From contig CP006772.1 of assembly GCA_000473305.1 (NCBI GenBank), forward strand, positions 434,001 through 498,000: a stretch of DNA of 64,000 nucleotides, given 5' to 3'. The position numbers and the translations under genes are program-made. This DNA comes from Bacteroidales bacterium CF (GTDB lineage Bacteria; Bacteroidota; Bacteroidia; Bacteroidales; UBA932). The notes below the pieces were generated by a model. It was not told the DNA's origin and ran no database searches. It saw nothing but the letters and a program-made list of their open reading frames with translations. Below are positions 18,601 to 26,463 of the stretch, piece by piece. Within the stretch, counting starts at the first letter, position 1, and each line of letters starts with the position of its first letter.

Positions 18601-18795
18601 CAGATAGGTTACACCATACCTAAGAGATTAACCGGTAAGATTAGCTTTGACAACATTAGAATTTTTGTAGAGGGTACAAACATCTTCACTCTCTCAGGTC
18701 TGCCTGAAGGTATTGACCCAGAAAGACCTGGTGTTACCAATGGTTACTATCCTCAACAGAAGACATTCATGGGTGGTCTAACAATTTCTTTCTAA
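15625..18795 (+). CDS. SusC-type TonB-dependent outer-membrane transporter
   Basis: The 1056-residue protein has a signal peptide, an N-terminal carboxypeptidase-D-like regulatory domain (SGIKGSVSDTKGAPIAGVAIVVKGT) and the plug with the LEEIIVVGYGTQQKASLTGSISQI block. A 22-strand barrel follows, ending in aromatic residues (MGGLTISF). It would import oligosaccharides across the outer membrane with energy from TonB. SusD follows 4 nt after its stop, the standard pair arrangement. No STN domain or anti-sigma partner is visible, so it is not of the FecIR-linked type. The imported glycan is not shown by the sequence. Confidence 0.95.
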   Translation: MKNVYLIFRNFRMVGGASLLSLFLLLVCASSGYAQSGIKGSVSDTKGAPIAGVAIVVKGTNNYTTTGQNGEYQITANKGDLLEFSLLGMLTQQIRLTGQAVVNVVMQEDVSKLEEIIVVGYGTQQKASLTGSISQIKGAELLKTPATNITSVLGGRVAGVTSVQESGQPGADGAGLRIRGSRAAVTYIVDGMPRSINDIDPSDIETVSVLKDASSAAVYGLQSAGGVIIITTKKGKVGESKITYKGSYGISVNANYPKFLDGPGYAYWYNKASEMDGNAPVFTSAQVAMMTNGDDSDGWGNTDWIGETFGTGTTRQHNVTINGGSEKMKYFASIGYMGQDGNIKNFDYTRYNLRSNLEAQVAKNLKVNLGVAGSVGDTRTPGYGAGGSAGVGATYQWLSVAEQASYAHPYLPKMINGVPVASRNAYNNAVNPIAATELSGKHKSITRAVQTNIDVQWDLPWVKGLNLKFTGAYDQSASVSKNFSTPYKVYLETIPSSTTSEITYGLTTDARNQTQMTLGEGYTQWQRLVSQVSANYKGTFGAHNFDGMVLMEARDYKTNSFAAYGKGFYFKELPELDIAQVPTDDPISGSSNANRSVGVVGRIKYDYDNRYLAEFTGRYDGSYKFSGSVPGKRWGFFPSLSLGWRISNEDFFKNANLDFIDNLKIRGSVGMLGSDPVSAYSFLSTMAFIGEPTAQVVLNGGGQNALMTSAVANPNLTWEKTIAYNLGFDASMWSGKLDVEFDVFYNYTWDILGTQTSMPGSMGGYYTTYVNNNSVDTKGIDLMLEHNGKIGDFYYGAKLNLSWATTRYIKYMDSPNTPDYAKRTGKSPWVMAGLVADGLFQSEEEIDNSPFIVGSRPRVGDIKYKDLNGDGVISYSQDRALVGKPNRPELTAGLDLNASYKGFDISMLFTAGAMSDISLTGTYYNYNDDNTIFTKPFKAGSNAPVYLVENSWTPENTNASFPRLSINTPNTNNAYASTYWFRDGKYIRMKSAQIGYTIPKRLTGKISFDNIRIFVEGTNIFTLSGLPEGIDPERPGVTNGYYPQQKTFMGGLTISF

Positions 18796-18799
18796 ATCG

Positions 18800-20482
18800 A
18801 TGAATAACATGAAAACAAAAATATTTATAATCACATTATTTGTCAGTGTTATTGGTTTGTCGGGCTGTAACAAATTCCTGGACCTCACCCCAACAGACAA
18901 ACTCTCTGATAAAGTTGTATGGCAGAGCAAGGAAAACGTAGAACTCTATGTTAACGGCTTCTACCCGTACATCACAATATACAGCCCATACGGCTCTGGT
19001 GACTCTAACGCCGGTTTGACAGAAGGTATGACCGAAACTCTTAAGTTCGGATCGATGACCTCAGGTACAAATGTCGGTTTCCCTAATATGCTTGCATATT
19101 CAAACGGTGGTATATCCGCACCTACAGCATCTTGGTACCTTGGTATGTGGGATGACCTCTATGCAAGAATCCGCAGAGTAAATGAATTCCTTTCAGGTCT
19201 CAATAAATTCGGATCTGATCTGGATCCTGCCGATCAGTTAAGATTTGAGGCTGAGGCTAAATTCTTCAGAGGATTCCTATACTTCCAGCTTATCAAGAGG
19301 AGCAAGGATGTCATACTTTATGACGAGGATCTCTCCAAGATATCAAGAGACATGGCTATCAGCACAGAGAGTGCAGGCTGGGATTTTGTAGAGAGCGACC
19401 TTGAATTTGCCGCACATAACCTTCCTAAGGAGTGGCCAACAGCAAACAGAGGCCGTGTAACAAAAGGTGCTGCATTTGCACTTCAGTCAAGGGCAATGCT
19501 CTATGCTGAAAGGTGGCAGGTTGCCAAGACTGCAGCAGATTCAGTTATTGCGCTGAATATGTACTCTATACCAACAGCTACAACTGTAGCTCAGTATAAC
19601 AACTCATTCAAGTCAAATTACAGTGGCAACCCTGAGGCAATACTTGAGTATAACTACCTTGTAAGCGGACCAAACCATGGTTTTGACAAGCTCTTCACTC
19701 CGGGCGGCGATGTTGCAGGTATGGGTGGAAAGGCAGCTCCTACACAGGAGATGGTTGAGTCATACGAACTTGCAACCGGAGGATTCCCTGACTGGTCCGC
19801 ATGGCATAACACAACCACAGGAACCACAGATACTCCTCCTTACAGTCAGCTTGAGGTTCGTTTCCATGCTTCGATACTCTATAACGGAGCAACATGGAAA
19901 GGACGTACTATCCAGCCATACATTGGCGGACAGGATGGATGGGCATCATTCAAGGATGATCCTAACCCTTCAGGAAAAACTGTAACAGGTTACTATCTGA
20001 GAAAGCTGGTTGACGAATCACACACTGACCTTAACTCAGTTCCAGGCACAAAGACACTTGTAGCTATAAGAATGGCCGAGGTTTATCTGAACCGCGCAGA
20101 GGCTTGCTACAAGCTTAATGATGTTCAGGGTGCAAATGCAGGTGTAAGGGCTATCAGGACAAGAGTCGGACTGCCTTACACAGACAAGAGCGGACAGGAT
20201 CTCTTCAATGCAATCAGACAGGAGAGAAAGGTTGAGCTGGCATACGAGGGTCATCTCTACTGGGATATGCGTCGTTGGGAACTTGCACATATTGAATATT
20301 CGGGTCCTGGCAGCCGTGTTCACGGACTTAAGATCGAGAAACAGGGTGCAAACTACATCTACACATATGTTGACTGTGATAAAGAGGACCGTTACTTCCC
20401 TACAAAGATGTACAGGATACCAATGCCTGAGACTGAACTTGCAAACAATTCCGCAGTTCAGCAATATGAAGAGTGGAGATAA
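18800..20482 (+). CDS. SusD/RagB-type glycan-binding lipoprotein
   Basis: The 560-residue protein has a lipoprotein signal (LSGCNKFLDLTP) and the SusD/RagB blocks: RFEAEAKFFRGFLYFQLIK, the TPR-type helices around AAFALQSRAMLYAERW, and the C-terminal RLAEVYLNRAEA-like RMAEVYLNRAEACYKL with IRQERKVELAYEGHLYWDMRRW. It caps the SusC barrel on the cell surface and binds the glycan. Two starts (18800 and 18809) are possible. The gene is followed by the DUF5018 lipoprotein. Confidence 0.95.
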   Translation: MNNMKTKIFIITLFVSVIGLSGCNKFLDLTPTDKLSDKVVWQSKENVELYVNGFYPYITIYSPYGSGDSNAGLTEGMTETLKFGSMTSGTNVGFPNMLAYSNGGISAPTASWYLGMWDDLYARIRRVNEFLSGLNKFGSDLDPADQLRFEAEAKFFRGFLYFQLIKRSKDVILYDEDLSKISRDMAISTESAGWDFVESDLEFAAHNLPKEWPTANRGRVTKGAAFALQSRAMLYAERWQVAKTAADSVIALNMYSIPTATTVAQYNNSFKSNYSGNPEAILEYNYLVSGPNHGFDKLFTPGGDVAGMGGKAAPTQEMVESYELATGGFPDWSAWHNTTTGTTDTPPYSQLEVRFHASILYNGATWKGRTIQPYIGGQDGWASFKDDPNPSGKTVTGYYLRKLVDESHTDLNSVPGTKTLVAIRMAEVYLNRAEACYKLNDVQGANAGVRAIRTRVGLPYTDKSGQDLFNAIRQERKVELAYEGHLYWDMRRWELAHIEYSGPGSRVHGLKIEKQGANYIYTYVDCDKEDRYFPTKMYRIPMPETELANNSAVQQYEEWR

Positions 20483-20501
20483 CAAATAACTATTGAGAAT
20501 C

Positions 20502-22172
20502 ATGAAAAAGAAAATATTCTATTTTGTAGCTCTGCTCGGAATAATGAGCGGATGTCACAAACCAGAAATACCGGTAGCCAAAGAAGCTGATCAGGGCATA
20601 AACAGCGTTTCGGCACAATTTGCTGCGGGGGAATACAAAAATGATGCGAATGCAAAGTTCACTGTTCAGGTTACAAATCCTGACCAGGAGGAGATACTGA
20701 TCCCGATTCCATGGAACTATCCGGAAGAGACAGACAACAATACCGAGATAACAAACATGAGAATCACTGCAAACCTGGATGACAATGTAAGCATTGACCC
20801 ACCTTTGAGCAGCATGGACCTTACAAAGAAGAACTACATCACTGTTACCAAGGTTGACGGAACCAAGAAGGGTTACTATATTACCGGTGAGAGAAGAAAA
20901 AGCAGCAAGTGTGCAATTTCCAGCTTTGTCCTTGCCAATCCTCTCATAGTCGGTGTTATAGACGAAGATGCCAAGACCATCTCTCTCATCTCGGTTGACA
21001 ATCTTGGAATGTCTACAGCAGATGTATCAATCTCTCCGCATGCTACTATATCTCCGGATCCTTCAGTAGCAAGGAGCTATGCAAATAACGTGACATTCAC
21101 AGTTACAGCTCAGGATGGTACAACTAAGGCAACTTATACTGTTCAGAAGACAGTACCTCCTAAGATCAATTACGGTTTCCGCACAGGTAGCGCAACAGAG
21201 CTTTGGGCAAATGACTTCAACCTCAAGTATGGTATAACCAATGCTTCAGGAAAGAACTTTACACTTGCAGCAATCGGTACAAACCTCATATTGAGTGACG
21301 GAACACAGCAGTTCTACTTCAACAGTGCTACAGGTGAGAAGATCGGCAACATCGCAGGAAGCATGAGCCTCAGCGGTGGTGCAATTACATCCGACAAGGC
21401 AGGTAACATGTTGTTGTGTAACATTGCAGCAAAAAATGCAACATTCAATATTTATAAGACCAGCTCTGTAACAGAGGCTCCAACCCTCTTCATCTCAATG
21501 ACATACAATATGGGTGTCGGCGCTAAGATGGGTGCAAAGATCAATGTACAGGGTGACATTAACGGAAATGCAATCATCACAGTTCCTACATGGGCCTGGG
21601 CTTCAACACCTGCACACCACGAGTTCATCAGATGGATTGTTACTAACGGTGTGGCAGGACCTGCAGAGGTTGTTTCACCTACAAACATAGTTAACTGGAA
21701 TTCGGCAAATGCTGATGTACAATACGCATCAACATCAACCGGAGGAAGATATTTTGTAACAAGCTACAGCGGCAGCGGAAACAAGTTAGATGCTGTTGAC
21801 GGAGCAACAAACACCGGAGTTGCAAGACTCGGTACTGCAACATGGGGTGCTAACTCTAACTTCAATGCGGTAGATGCAGTTGAGTTCAACAAGGCAACAT
21901 ATGTGGCAGTATACGGAGGTATGCACTTTACTTACAGCCAGTGTGTCGGATATATGTATGATGTAACTACACTTGACCAGTTCACAGGATTGATCAACAA
22001 CGCACCATCACTCGTATTCAATACAAATGACTATAGGTTCGGCTCTCCTGTCCTTGCATCAAGTGATATTCTCCTGATACCTTCACCGGACGGTTACAAG
22101 CTCAGGCTGTACTACACAGACGGTAACTGCAGGAGTCTGGTTGCATGGGAATTTGACTGTATTGACAAATAG
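20502..22172 (+). CDS. DUF5018 surface lipoprotein
   Basis: From ATG 20502 (MKKKIFYF) the protein has 556 residues with a lipoprotein signal ending MSGCHKP. Residues ~30-215 hold paired immunoglobulin-like segments typical of DUF5018 (NSVSAQFAAG, VTKVDGTKKGYYI, VTAQDGTTKATYTVQK). The C-terminal half is beta-rich and looks like a beta-propeller or similar surface fold. DUF5018 proteins sit next to SusD in many Bacteroidales utilisation loci and probably help bind the glycan at the surface. It begins about 20 nt after susD. Confidence 0.75.
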   Translation: MKKKIFYFVALLGIMSGCHKPEIPVAKEADQGINSVSAQFAAGEYKNDANAKFTVQVTNPDQEEILIPIPWNYPEETDNNTEITNMRITANLDDNVSIDPPLSSMDLTKKNYITVTKVDGTKKGYYITGERRKSSKCAISSFVLANPLIVGVIDEDAKTISLISVDNLGMSTADVSISPHATISPDPSVARSYANNVTFTVTAQDGTTKATYTVQKTVPPKINYGFRTGSATELWANDFNLKYGITNASGKNFTLAAIGTNLILSDGTQQFYFNSATGEKIGNIAGSMSLSGGAITSDKAGNMLLCNIAAKNATFNIYKTSSVTEAPTLFISMTYNMGVGAKMGAKINVQGDINGNAIITVPTWAWASTPAHHEFIRWIVTNGVAGPAEVVSPTNIVNWNSANADVQYASTSTGGRYFVTSYSGSGNKLDAVDGATNTGVARLGTATWGANSNFNAVDAVEFNKATYVAVYGGMHFTYSQCVGYMYDVTTLDQFTGLINNAPSLVFNTNDYRFGSPVLASSDILLIPSPDGYKLRLYYTDGNCRSLVAWEFDCIDK

Positions 22173-22193
22173 ATTTTAACTTTGTGATAATTT

Positions 22194-22219
22194 CGGCATC
22201 CTCTTAACGGGGGATGCCG
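22194..22219 (+). terminator. Strong intercistronic hairpin
   Basis: CGGCATCC (22194-22201) pairs with GGATGCCG (22212-22219) around a 10-nt loop, between the DUF5018 gene and the second GHL10 gene. No long T-run follows, so it may be an attenuator or a processing site that sets SusCD-level expression above the downstream enzymes. Confidence 0.5.
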
Positions 22220-22250
22220 GGATAATCACTTTTATTCAAGAAAAACATTT

Positions 22251-23630
22251 ATGAAGGAGACCCTCAGATTTATAACAACTGCTCTTTTTCTGGTAATAAT
22301 AACCGGTTGCGGATTGTCATCATGTGACAAGAAACCAACAACCCCGGACTGGGAGTGGGACGATACCACAACTACCAATCCAAACGATAAAAAGCCACGA
22401 TATCTGTGGGTTGACGCCGCGGCGAATTTCCCGGATTTCGCAAACAGTGTGGAGAATATTACACGAGATTTGACAATTGCAAAAAACACAGGCTTTACAG
22501 ATATAATTGTAGACGTAAGACCAACTACCGGCGATGTGCTTTTCACCACGGACATGGTTGATCAGGTTGCCTATCTCGGAGCCTGGGTGAACGGTACATA
22601 TACAAGGATAAACCGCACTGCGACATTTGATTATCTGAGAGCGTTCATAGATGAAGGACATAAACTGGGACTAAAGATTCATGCCGGTTTCAATACGATG
22701 GTCGGTGGGAATACAAGTTCGCTTGGCTCACAGGGAGTGGTTTTCAGAGACAATGTCAAAAAGCTCTGGGCAACGGACCTGAACACTACCGGAGGAATCG
22801 TGAACATAATGAACACAAGCAACAATGCTAAGTTCTTCAACCCGGTGAGACCGGAGGTTCAAAACTACCTCATCTCAATACTTGAGGACCTTGCTGCATA
22901 CCAGGATCTTGACGGAATAGTGCTTGACCGCTGCCGCTTTGACGGTTACGAGAGTGATTTTTCAAGCTATACAAAGACTAAATTTGAGGAGTACATTGGA
23001 TCAACAGTCACAAACTTCCCGGCATCGGTTATCCCTCCGGGAACTGCTGTGGGCAAGATCCCGACACCATACCCTACATATTACAAACAGTGGCTCGAGT
23101 TCAGGGTGAAGACCATTCACGATTTCATTGTTAAGGCAAAATCGAAAGTGAAGAGTGTAAACCCCGACATTAAATTTGCAGTTTATGTAGGTGGCTGGTA
23201 TTCAACATATTACGATGTCGGAGTGAACTGGGCCAGCCCTAAGTACAACACCTCCGGCACTTATGGATGGGCTACATCAAATTATAAAGAGTTCGGTTAT
23301 GCCGATCATCTCGACTTCATGCTCATAGGGGCATATGCCGCCGCCAACAGGGTGTACGGCAGCTCAGAGTGGACAATGCAGGGATTCTGTACTAAGGCAA
23401 AAGCCGTAACCATGGGGGATGTCCCGATTTCGGGCGGACCCGACGGAAACTCTTTCTATCCGAGCGCTGTGCCTGCAGGGACAGATGTTGCACTGGCAAT
23501 ATCAAACTCGGTGGATGCATGTATCAATGCCGGAGACGGATATTTCTTCTTCGACATGATTCACCTGAAACAGAACAATCAATGGCAATTTGTCAAAAAC
23601 GGAATTGACGCTGCCATTGCAAAAAAATAG
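22251..23630 (+). CDS. GHL10 glycoside hydrolase-like lipoprotein (second copy)
   Basis: The 459-residue protein has a lipoprotein signal (IITGCGLSSC), unlike the soluble paralogue at 14280. The barrel blocks are the same in order: RYLWVDAAANF, GFTDIIVDVRPTTGDVLF, FIDEGHKLGLKIHAGFN, DGIVLDRCRFDGYESDFSSY (acidic catalytic region) and GVNWASPKYNTSG. It is likely anchored at the outer membrane, with its paralogue acting in the periplasm. That would fit a surface-then-periplasm division of labour on one glycan. The SGNH gene follows by 9 nt. Confidence 0.83.
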   Translation: MKETLRFITTALFLVIITGCGLSSCDKKPTTPDWEWDDTTTTNPNDKKPRYLWVDAAANFPDFANSVENITRDLTIAKNTGFTDIIVDVRPTTGDVLFTTDMVDQVAYLGAWVNGTYTRINRTATFDYLRAFIDEGHKLGLKIHAGFNTMVGGNTSSLGSQGVVFRDNVKKLWATDLNTTGGIVNIMNTSNNAKFFNPVRPEVQNYLISILEDLAAYQDLDGIVLDRCRFDGYESDFSSYTKTKFEEYIGSTVTNFPASVIPPGTAVGKIPTPYPTYYKQWLEFRVKTIHDFIVKAKSKVKSVNPDIKFAVYVGGWYSTYYDVGVNWASPKYNTSGTYGWATSNYKEFGYADHLDFMLIGAYAAANRVYGSSEWTMQGFCTKAKAVTMGDVPISGGPDGNSFYPSAVPAGTDVALAISNSVDACINAGDGYFFFDMIHLKQNNQWQFVKNGIDAAIAKK

Positions 23631-23639
23631 AGACAGAGA

Positions 23640-24332
23640 ATGAAAAGGCAAATGTTTAGAATCATGCTTGCCATGCTGTTTGCAGGGGCTGTATCGCTTC
23701 AGGCTCCGGCGCAGAGTAAGGGCACAGAGGTTAAGTTCAGAGGGGCTTATTATGACCAGAGAAGGGCCGCCCACGATCTTGAAGGTATTCCAGAGGGTTC
23801 GGTGGTATTTCTGGGGAACAGCATAACGGAGCAAGGTTGGTGGAGCATGCTTTTCAAGACAAAGAACATTGTAAACAGAGGTATAGGCGGTGATAACGCA
23901 TACGGCATACTCGACAGACTTCCTGACATACTTAAGGCAAAGCCGTCGAAAATGTTCCTGATGTGCGGTATTAACGACATCTCTCTCAAGATTCCGAATG
24001 ACACTATCGTTGCAAATATCCGCAAGATGGTGAGGATGACTAAGAGTATGGCTCCGCAGTGCAGTCTGTACATTGAGAGTGTTCTTCCGATAAACGAGAC
24101 GAGATTGGTATACACAACCGTTAAGGGAGACAATCCTACCGTAGATGAGCTGAATTTAAAGCTCCGGTCTATGTGTAAGGAGGAGGGTGTCGGGTTTGTG
24201 GATATTGCATCTCTTCTTAAGGATGAGAGAGGGGAGCTGAGGCTCTCGTTGACCAAGGATGGGTTACATCTCCATCCTGAGGCCTATATAATATGGGCAA
24301 AAGAGTTTAAGAGACTCAGGTTGTTAAAATAG
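23640..24332 (+). CDS. Secreted SGNH/GDSL esterase
   Basis: The 230-residue protein has a signal peptide ending APAQS. All four SGNH blocks are visible: VVFLGNSITEQGWW (catalytic Ser near residue 62), NRGIGGDNAYG (Gly), MCGINDIS (Asn) and DGLHLHPEAY (Asp/His). Enzymes of this size remove O-acetyl groups from sugars. In this operon it may strip acetyl groups from the imported glycan before hydrolysis. The exact substrate is unknown. Confidence 0.87.
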   Translation: MKRQMFRIMLAMLFAGAVSLQAPAQSKGTEVKFRGAYYDQRRAAHDLEGIPEGSVVFLGNSITEQGWWSMLFKTKNIVNRGIGGDNAYGILDRLPDILKAKPSKMFLMCGINDISLKIPNDTIVANIRKMVRMTKSMAPQCSLYIESVLPINETRLVYTTVKGDNPTVDELNLKLRSMCKEEGVGFVDIASLLKDERGELRLSLTKDGLHLHPEAYIIWAKEFKRLRLLK

Positions 24333-24345
24333 AAAAATTAGAAAA

Positions 24346-25290
24346 ATGAAAATCAAAGGAACTTTCCTCGATGAGATAAGCCATGATATACCGCATCAGA
24401 ATTGGGGAGAAAAAGAGTGGGACAAAGACTTTGAATACATGAAGGATGCCGGCATCGACACTGTAATCCTCATCAGGAGCGGTTACAAGCGTTGGATGAC
24501 ATATCCTTCCGTAGTTCTGCACAAAGAGGAGGGGTGTTATATGCCGCCGGTTGATCTGGTGGATATGTTCCTCAGATTGAGTGATAAATGGAATATGAAC
24601 TTCTATTTCGGACTCTACGACTCGGGTAAATACTGGGCAAACGGTGAGTACGAGCAAGAGGTAAAAATTAATAACAAAGTGATTAGTGAGGTCTGGGAAA
24701 AATACGGGCATTACAAATCATTTGCCGGCTGGTATATCTCTCAGGAGTGCAGCCGGAAGACAGGAAAGATTATAGATCTCTACGCAAGTCTCGGACGTTA
24801 TTGCAAAGAGGTCTCAGGAGGTTTACCGACAATTATTTCACCATATATAGACGGATCCAAGAACCTAAGCCAATACACTAATGCAACGACCAGAGGAGAG
24901 GGCGTCTCACTCTCCGAGCATGAGCGGGAGTGGGACGAAATCTTCTCGGGTATAAAAGGTGCAGTGGACATAGTGGCTTTTCAGGATGGTCACGTCGAGT
25001 ATGACGAACTTGTCGATTTCCTTAAGGTAAACAAGAGGCTTGCAGACAAATACGGAATTGAGTGCTGGACAAATTCGGAGACATTTGACAGAGATATGCC
25101 TATAAAGTTCCTGCCGATCAAGTGGGAAAAGCTCAGGCTGAAGATGGGCATGGCGCAGGAGGCAGGAATCGAGAATGCAATCACATTTGAATTCTCGCAC
25201 TTTATGAGTCCGCAGTCAGCATATCTGCAGGCAGGTCATCTATATGACAGATATCTCGAATATTTAAAAACAACAGAAACAAAGAAATAG
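24346..25290 (+). CDS. DUF4434 TIM-barrel protein
   Basis: The protein has 314 residues, no signal peptide, and blocks expected for DUF4434, a glycoside hydrolase-like barrel: KGTFLDEISHDIPHQNW, YMKDAGIDTVILIRSGYK, FYFGLYDSGKYW, FAGWYISQE near residue 130 and GAVDIVAFQDGHV. The Glu in YISQE is a candidate acid. The lack of a signal suggests it works in the cytoplasm on an imported sugar, together with the epimerase encoded 2 nt downstream. The reaction is not known. Confidence 0.72.
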   Translation: MKIKGTFLDEISHDIPHQNWGEKEWDKDFEYMKDAGIDTVILIRSGYKRWMTYPSVVLHKEEGCYMPPVDLVDMFLRLSDKWNMNFYFGLYDSGKYWANGEYEQEVKINNKVISEVWEKYGHYKSFAGWYISQECSRKTGKIIDLYASLGRYCKEVSGGLPTIISPYIDGSKNLSQYTNATTRGEGVSLSEHEREWDEIFSGIKGAVDIVAFQDGHVEYDELVDFLKVNKRLADKYGIECWTNSETFDRDMPIKFLPIKWEKLRLKMGMAQEAGIENAITFEFSHFMSPQSAYLQAGHLYDRYLEYLKTTETKK

Positions 25291-25292
25291 AT

Positions 25293-26453
25293 ATGGATTT
25301 CAAGCAAATGGCCCATCTTTACAAAGATGAGCTTCTTAACAATATTCTCCCGTTTTGGTTGGAAAAATCACAGGACAAGGAGCTTGGGGGATATTATACA
25401 TGCTTAGACAGGGCGGGCAACGTATACGATACAGATAAATTCATCTGGTTGCAGGGGAGAGAGGTATGGCTGTTCTCCATGTTATATAACAATCTTGAAA
25501 AGAGAGAGGAGTGGCTCGAGTGCGCTATTCAGGGTGCGGAGTTCCTTAAAAAATACGGACACGACGGCAATTACAACTGGTATTTCTCTATTACACGGGA
25601 GGGAAAACCAATTATTCAGCCATACAATATATTTTCATATACATTTGCCGCAATGGCCTTTGCGCAGCTTGGAAAAGCAACCGGCAACGAGGAGTATGTC
25701 CATATTGCAAAGACAACTTTCGACAGGATTCTTGAAAAGATGGACAACCCTAAGGGCATCTGGAGCAAGGCATATCCTGGAACAAGAGATCTGAAGGGGT
25801 TCTCTCTTCCGATGATTTTGTGTAACTTGTCACTCGAAATAGAGCATCTGCTGGACAAGTCATTGTTGGACCAGACAATAGAGACATGTTTGAACGAGGT
25901 GATGAATGTCTTTTACAGGGAGGAGCTTGGTCTTGTTGTAGAGAATGTGACTCTTGACGGAAAGCTTTCCGACTCATTTGAGGGAAGGGTTCTAAATCCG
26001 GGACATGCACTCGAGAGCATGTGGTTTTTGATGGATCTCGGAGTCAAGCTCGACAGGAGAGATATAGTTGAAAAGGCTGTCCAGATTGCTTTAAGAACTG
26101 CCGATTACGGATGGGACAAGCAGTACGGGGGTATCTTCTATTTCATGGACAGGAAGGGTTATCCGCCTCAGCAGCTTGAGTGGGATCAAAAGCTATGGTG
26201 GGTGCATATTGAGACATTGATTACAATGATAAAGGGATATCAGCTCACAGGTTCAAAGGAGTGTCTGGATTGGTTCTCAAAGATTCATGACTACACATGG
26301 GAGCACTTCAAGGACAAAGAGCATCCTGAGTGGTTCGGCTATCTGAACCGTAGAGGTGAGGTTCTGCTGGATCTCAAGGGAGGAAAATGGAAAGGATGTT
26401 TCCATATTCCACGAGGACTATACCAGATAAACAAAGTTTTGGAAACCTTATAA
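25293..26453 (+). CDS. N-acylglucosamine 2-epimerase family enzyme
   Basis: The 386-residue cytoplasmic protein is an (alpha/alpha)6 barrel of the AGE family. It resembles animal renin-binding protein/GlcNAc epimerase in GGYYTCLDRAGNVYDTDKF and WLQGREVWLFSML. The catalytic His region is RVLNPGHALESMWFL (residue ~240), with the second His near WWVHIETL. AGE enzymes interconvert GlcNAc and ManNAc. Here it may bring an N-acetylhexosamine into GlcNAc catabolism. A role on other sugars (as in cellobiose epimerases) cannot be excluded. There is almost no gap to the DUF4434 gene, so translation is probably coupled. Confidence 0.87.
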   Translation: MDFKQMAHLYKDELLNNILPFWLEKSQDKELGGYYTCLDRAGNVYDTDKFIWLQGREVWLFSMLYNNLEKREEWLECAIQGAEFLKKYGHDGNYNWYFSITREGKPIIQPYNIFSYTFAAMAFAQLGKATGNEEYVHIAKTTFDRILEKMDNPKGIWSKAYPGTRDLKGFSLPMILCNLSLEIEHLLDKSLLDQTIETCLNEVMNVFYREELGLVVENVTLDGKLSDSFEGRVLNPGHALESMWFLMDLGVKLDRRDIVEKAVQIALRTADYGWDKQYGGIFYFMDRKGYPPQQLEWDQKLWWVHIETLITMIKGYQLTGSKECLDWFSKIHDYTWEHFKDKEHPEWFGYLNRRGEVLLDLKGGKWKGCFHIPRGLYQINKVLETL

Positions 26454-26463
26454 AGAACCATAT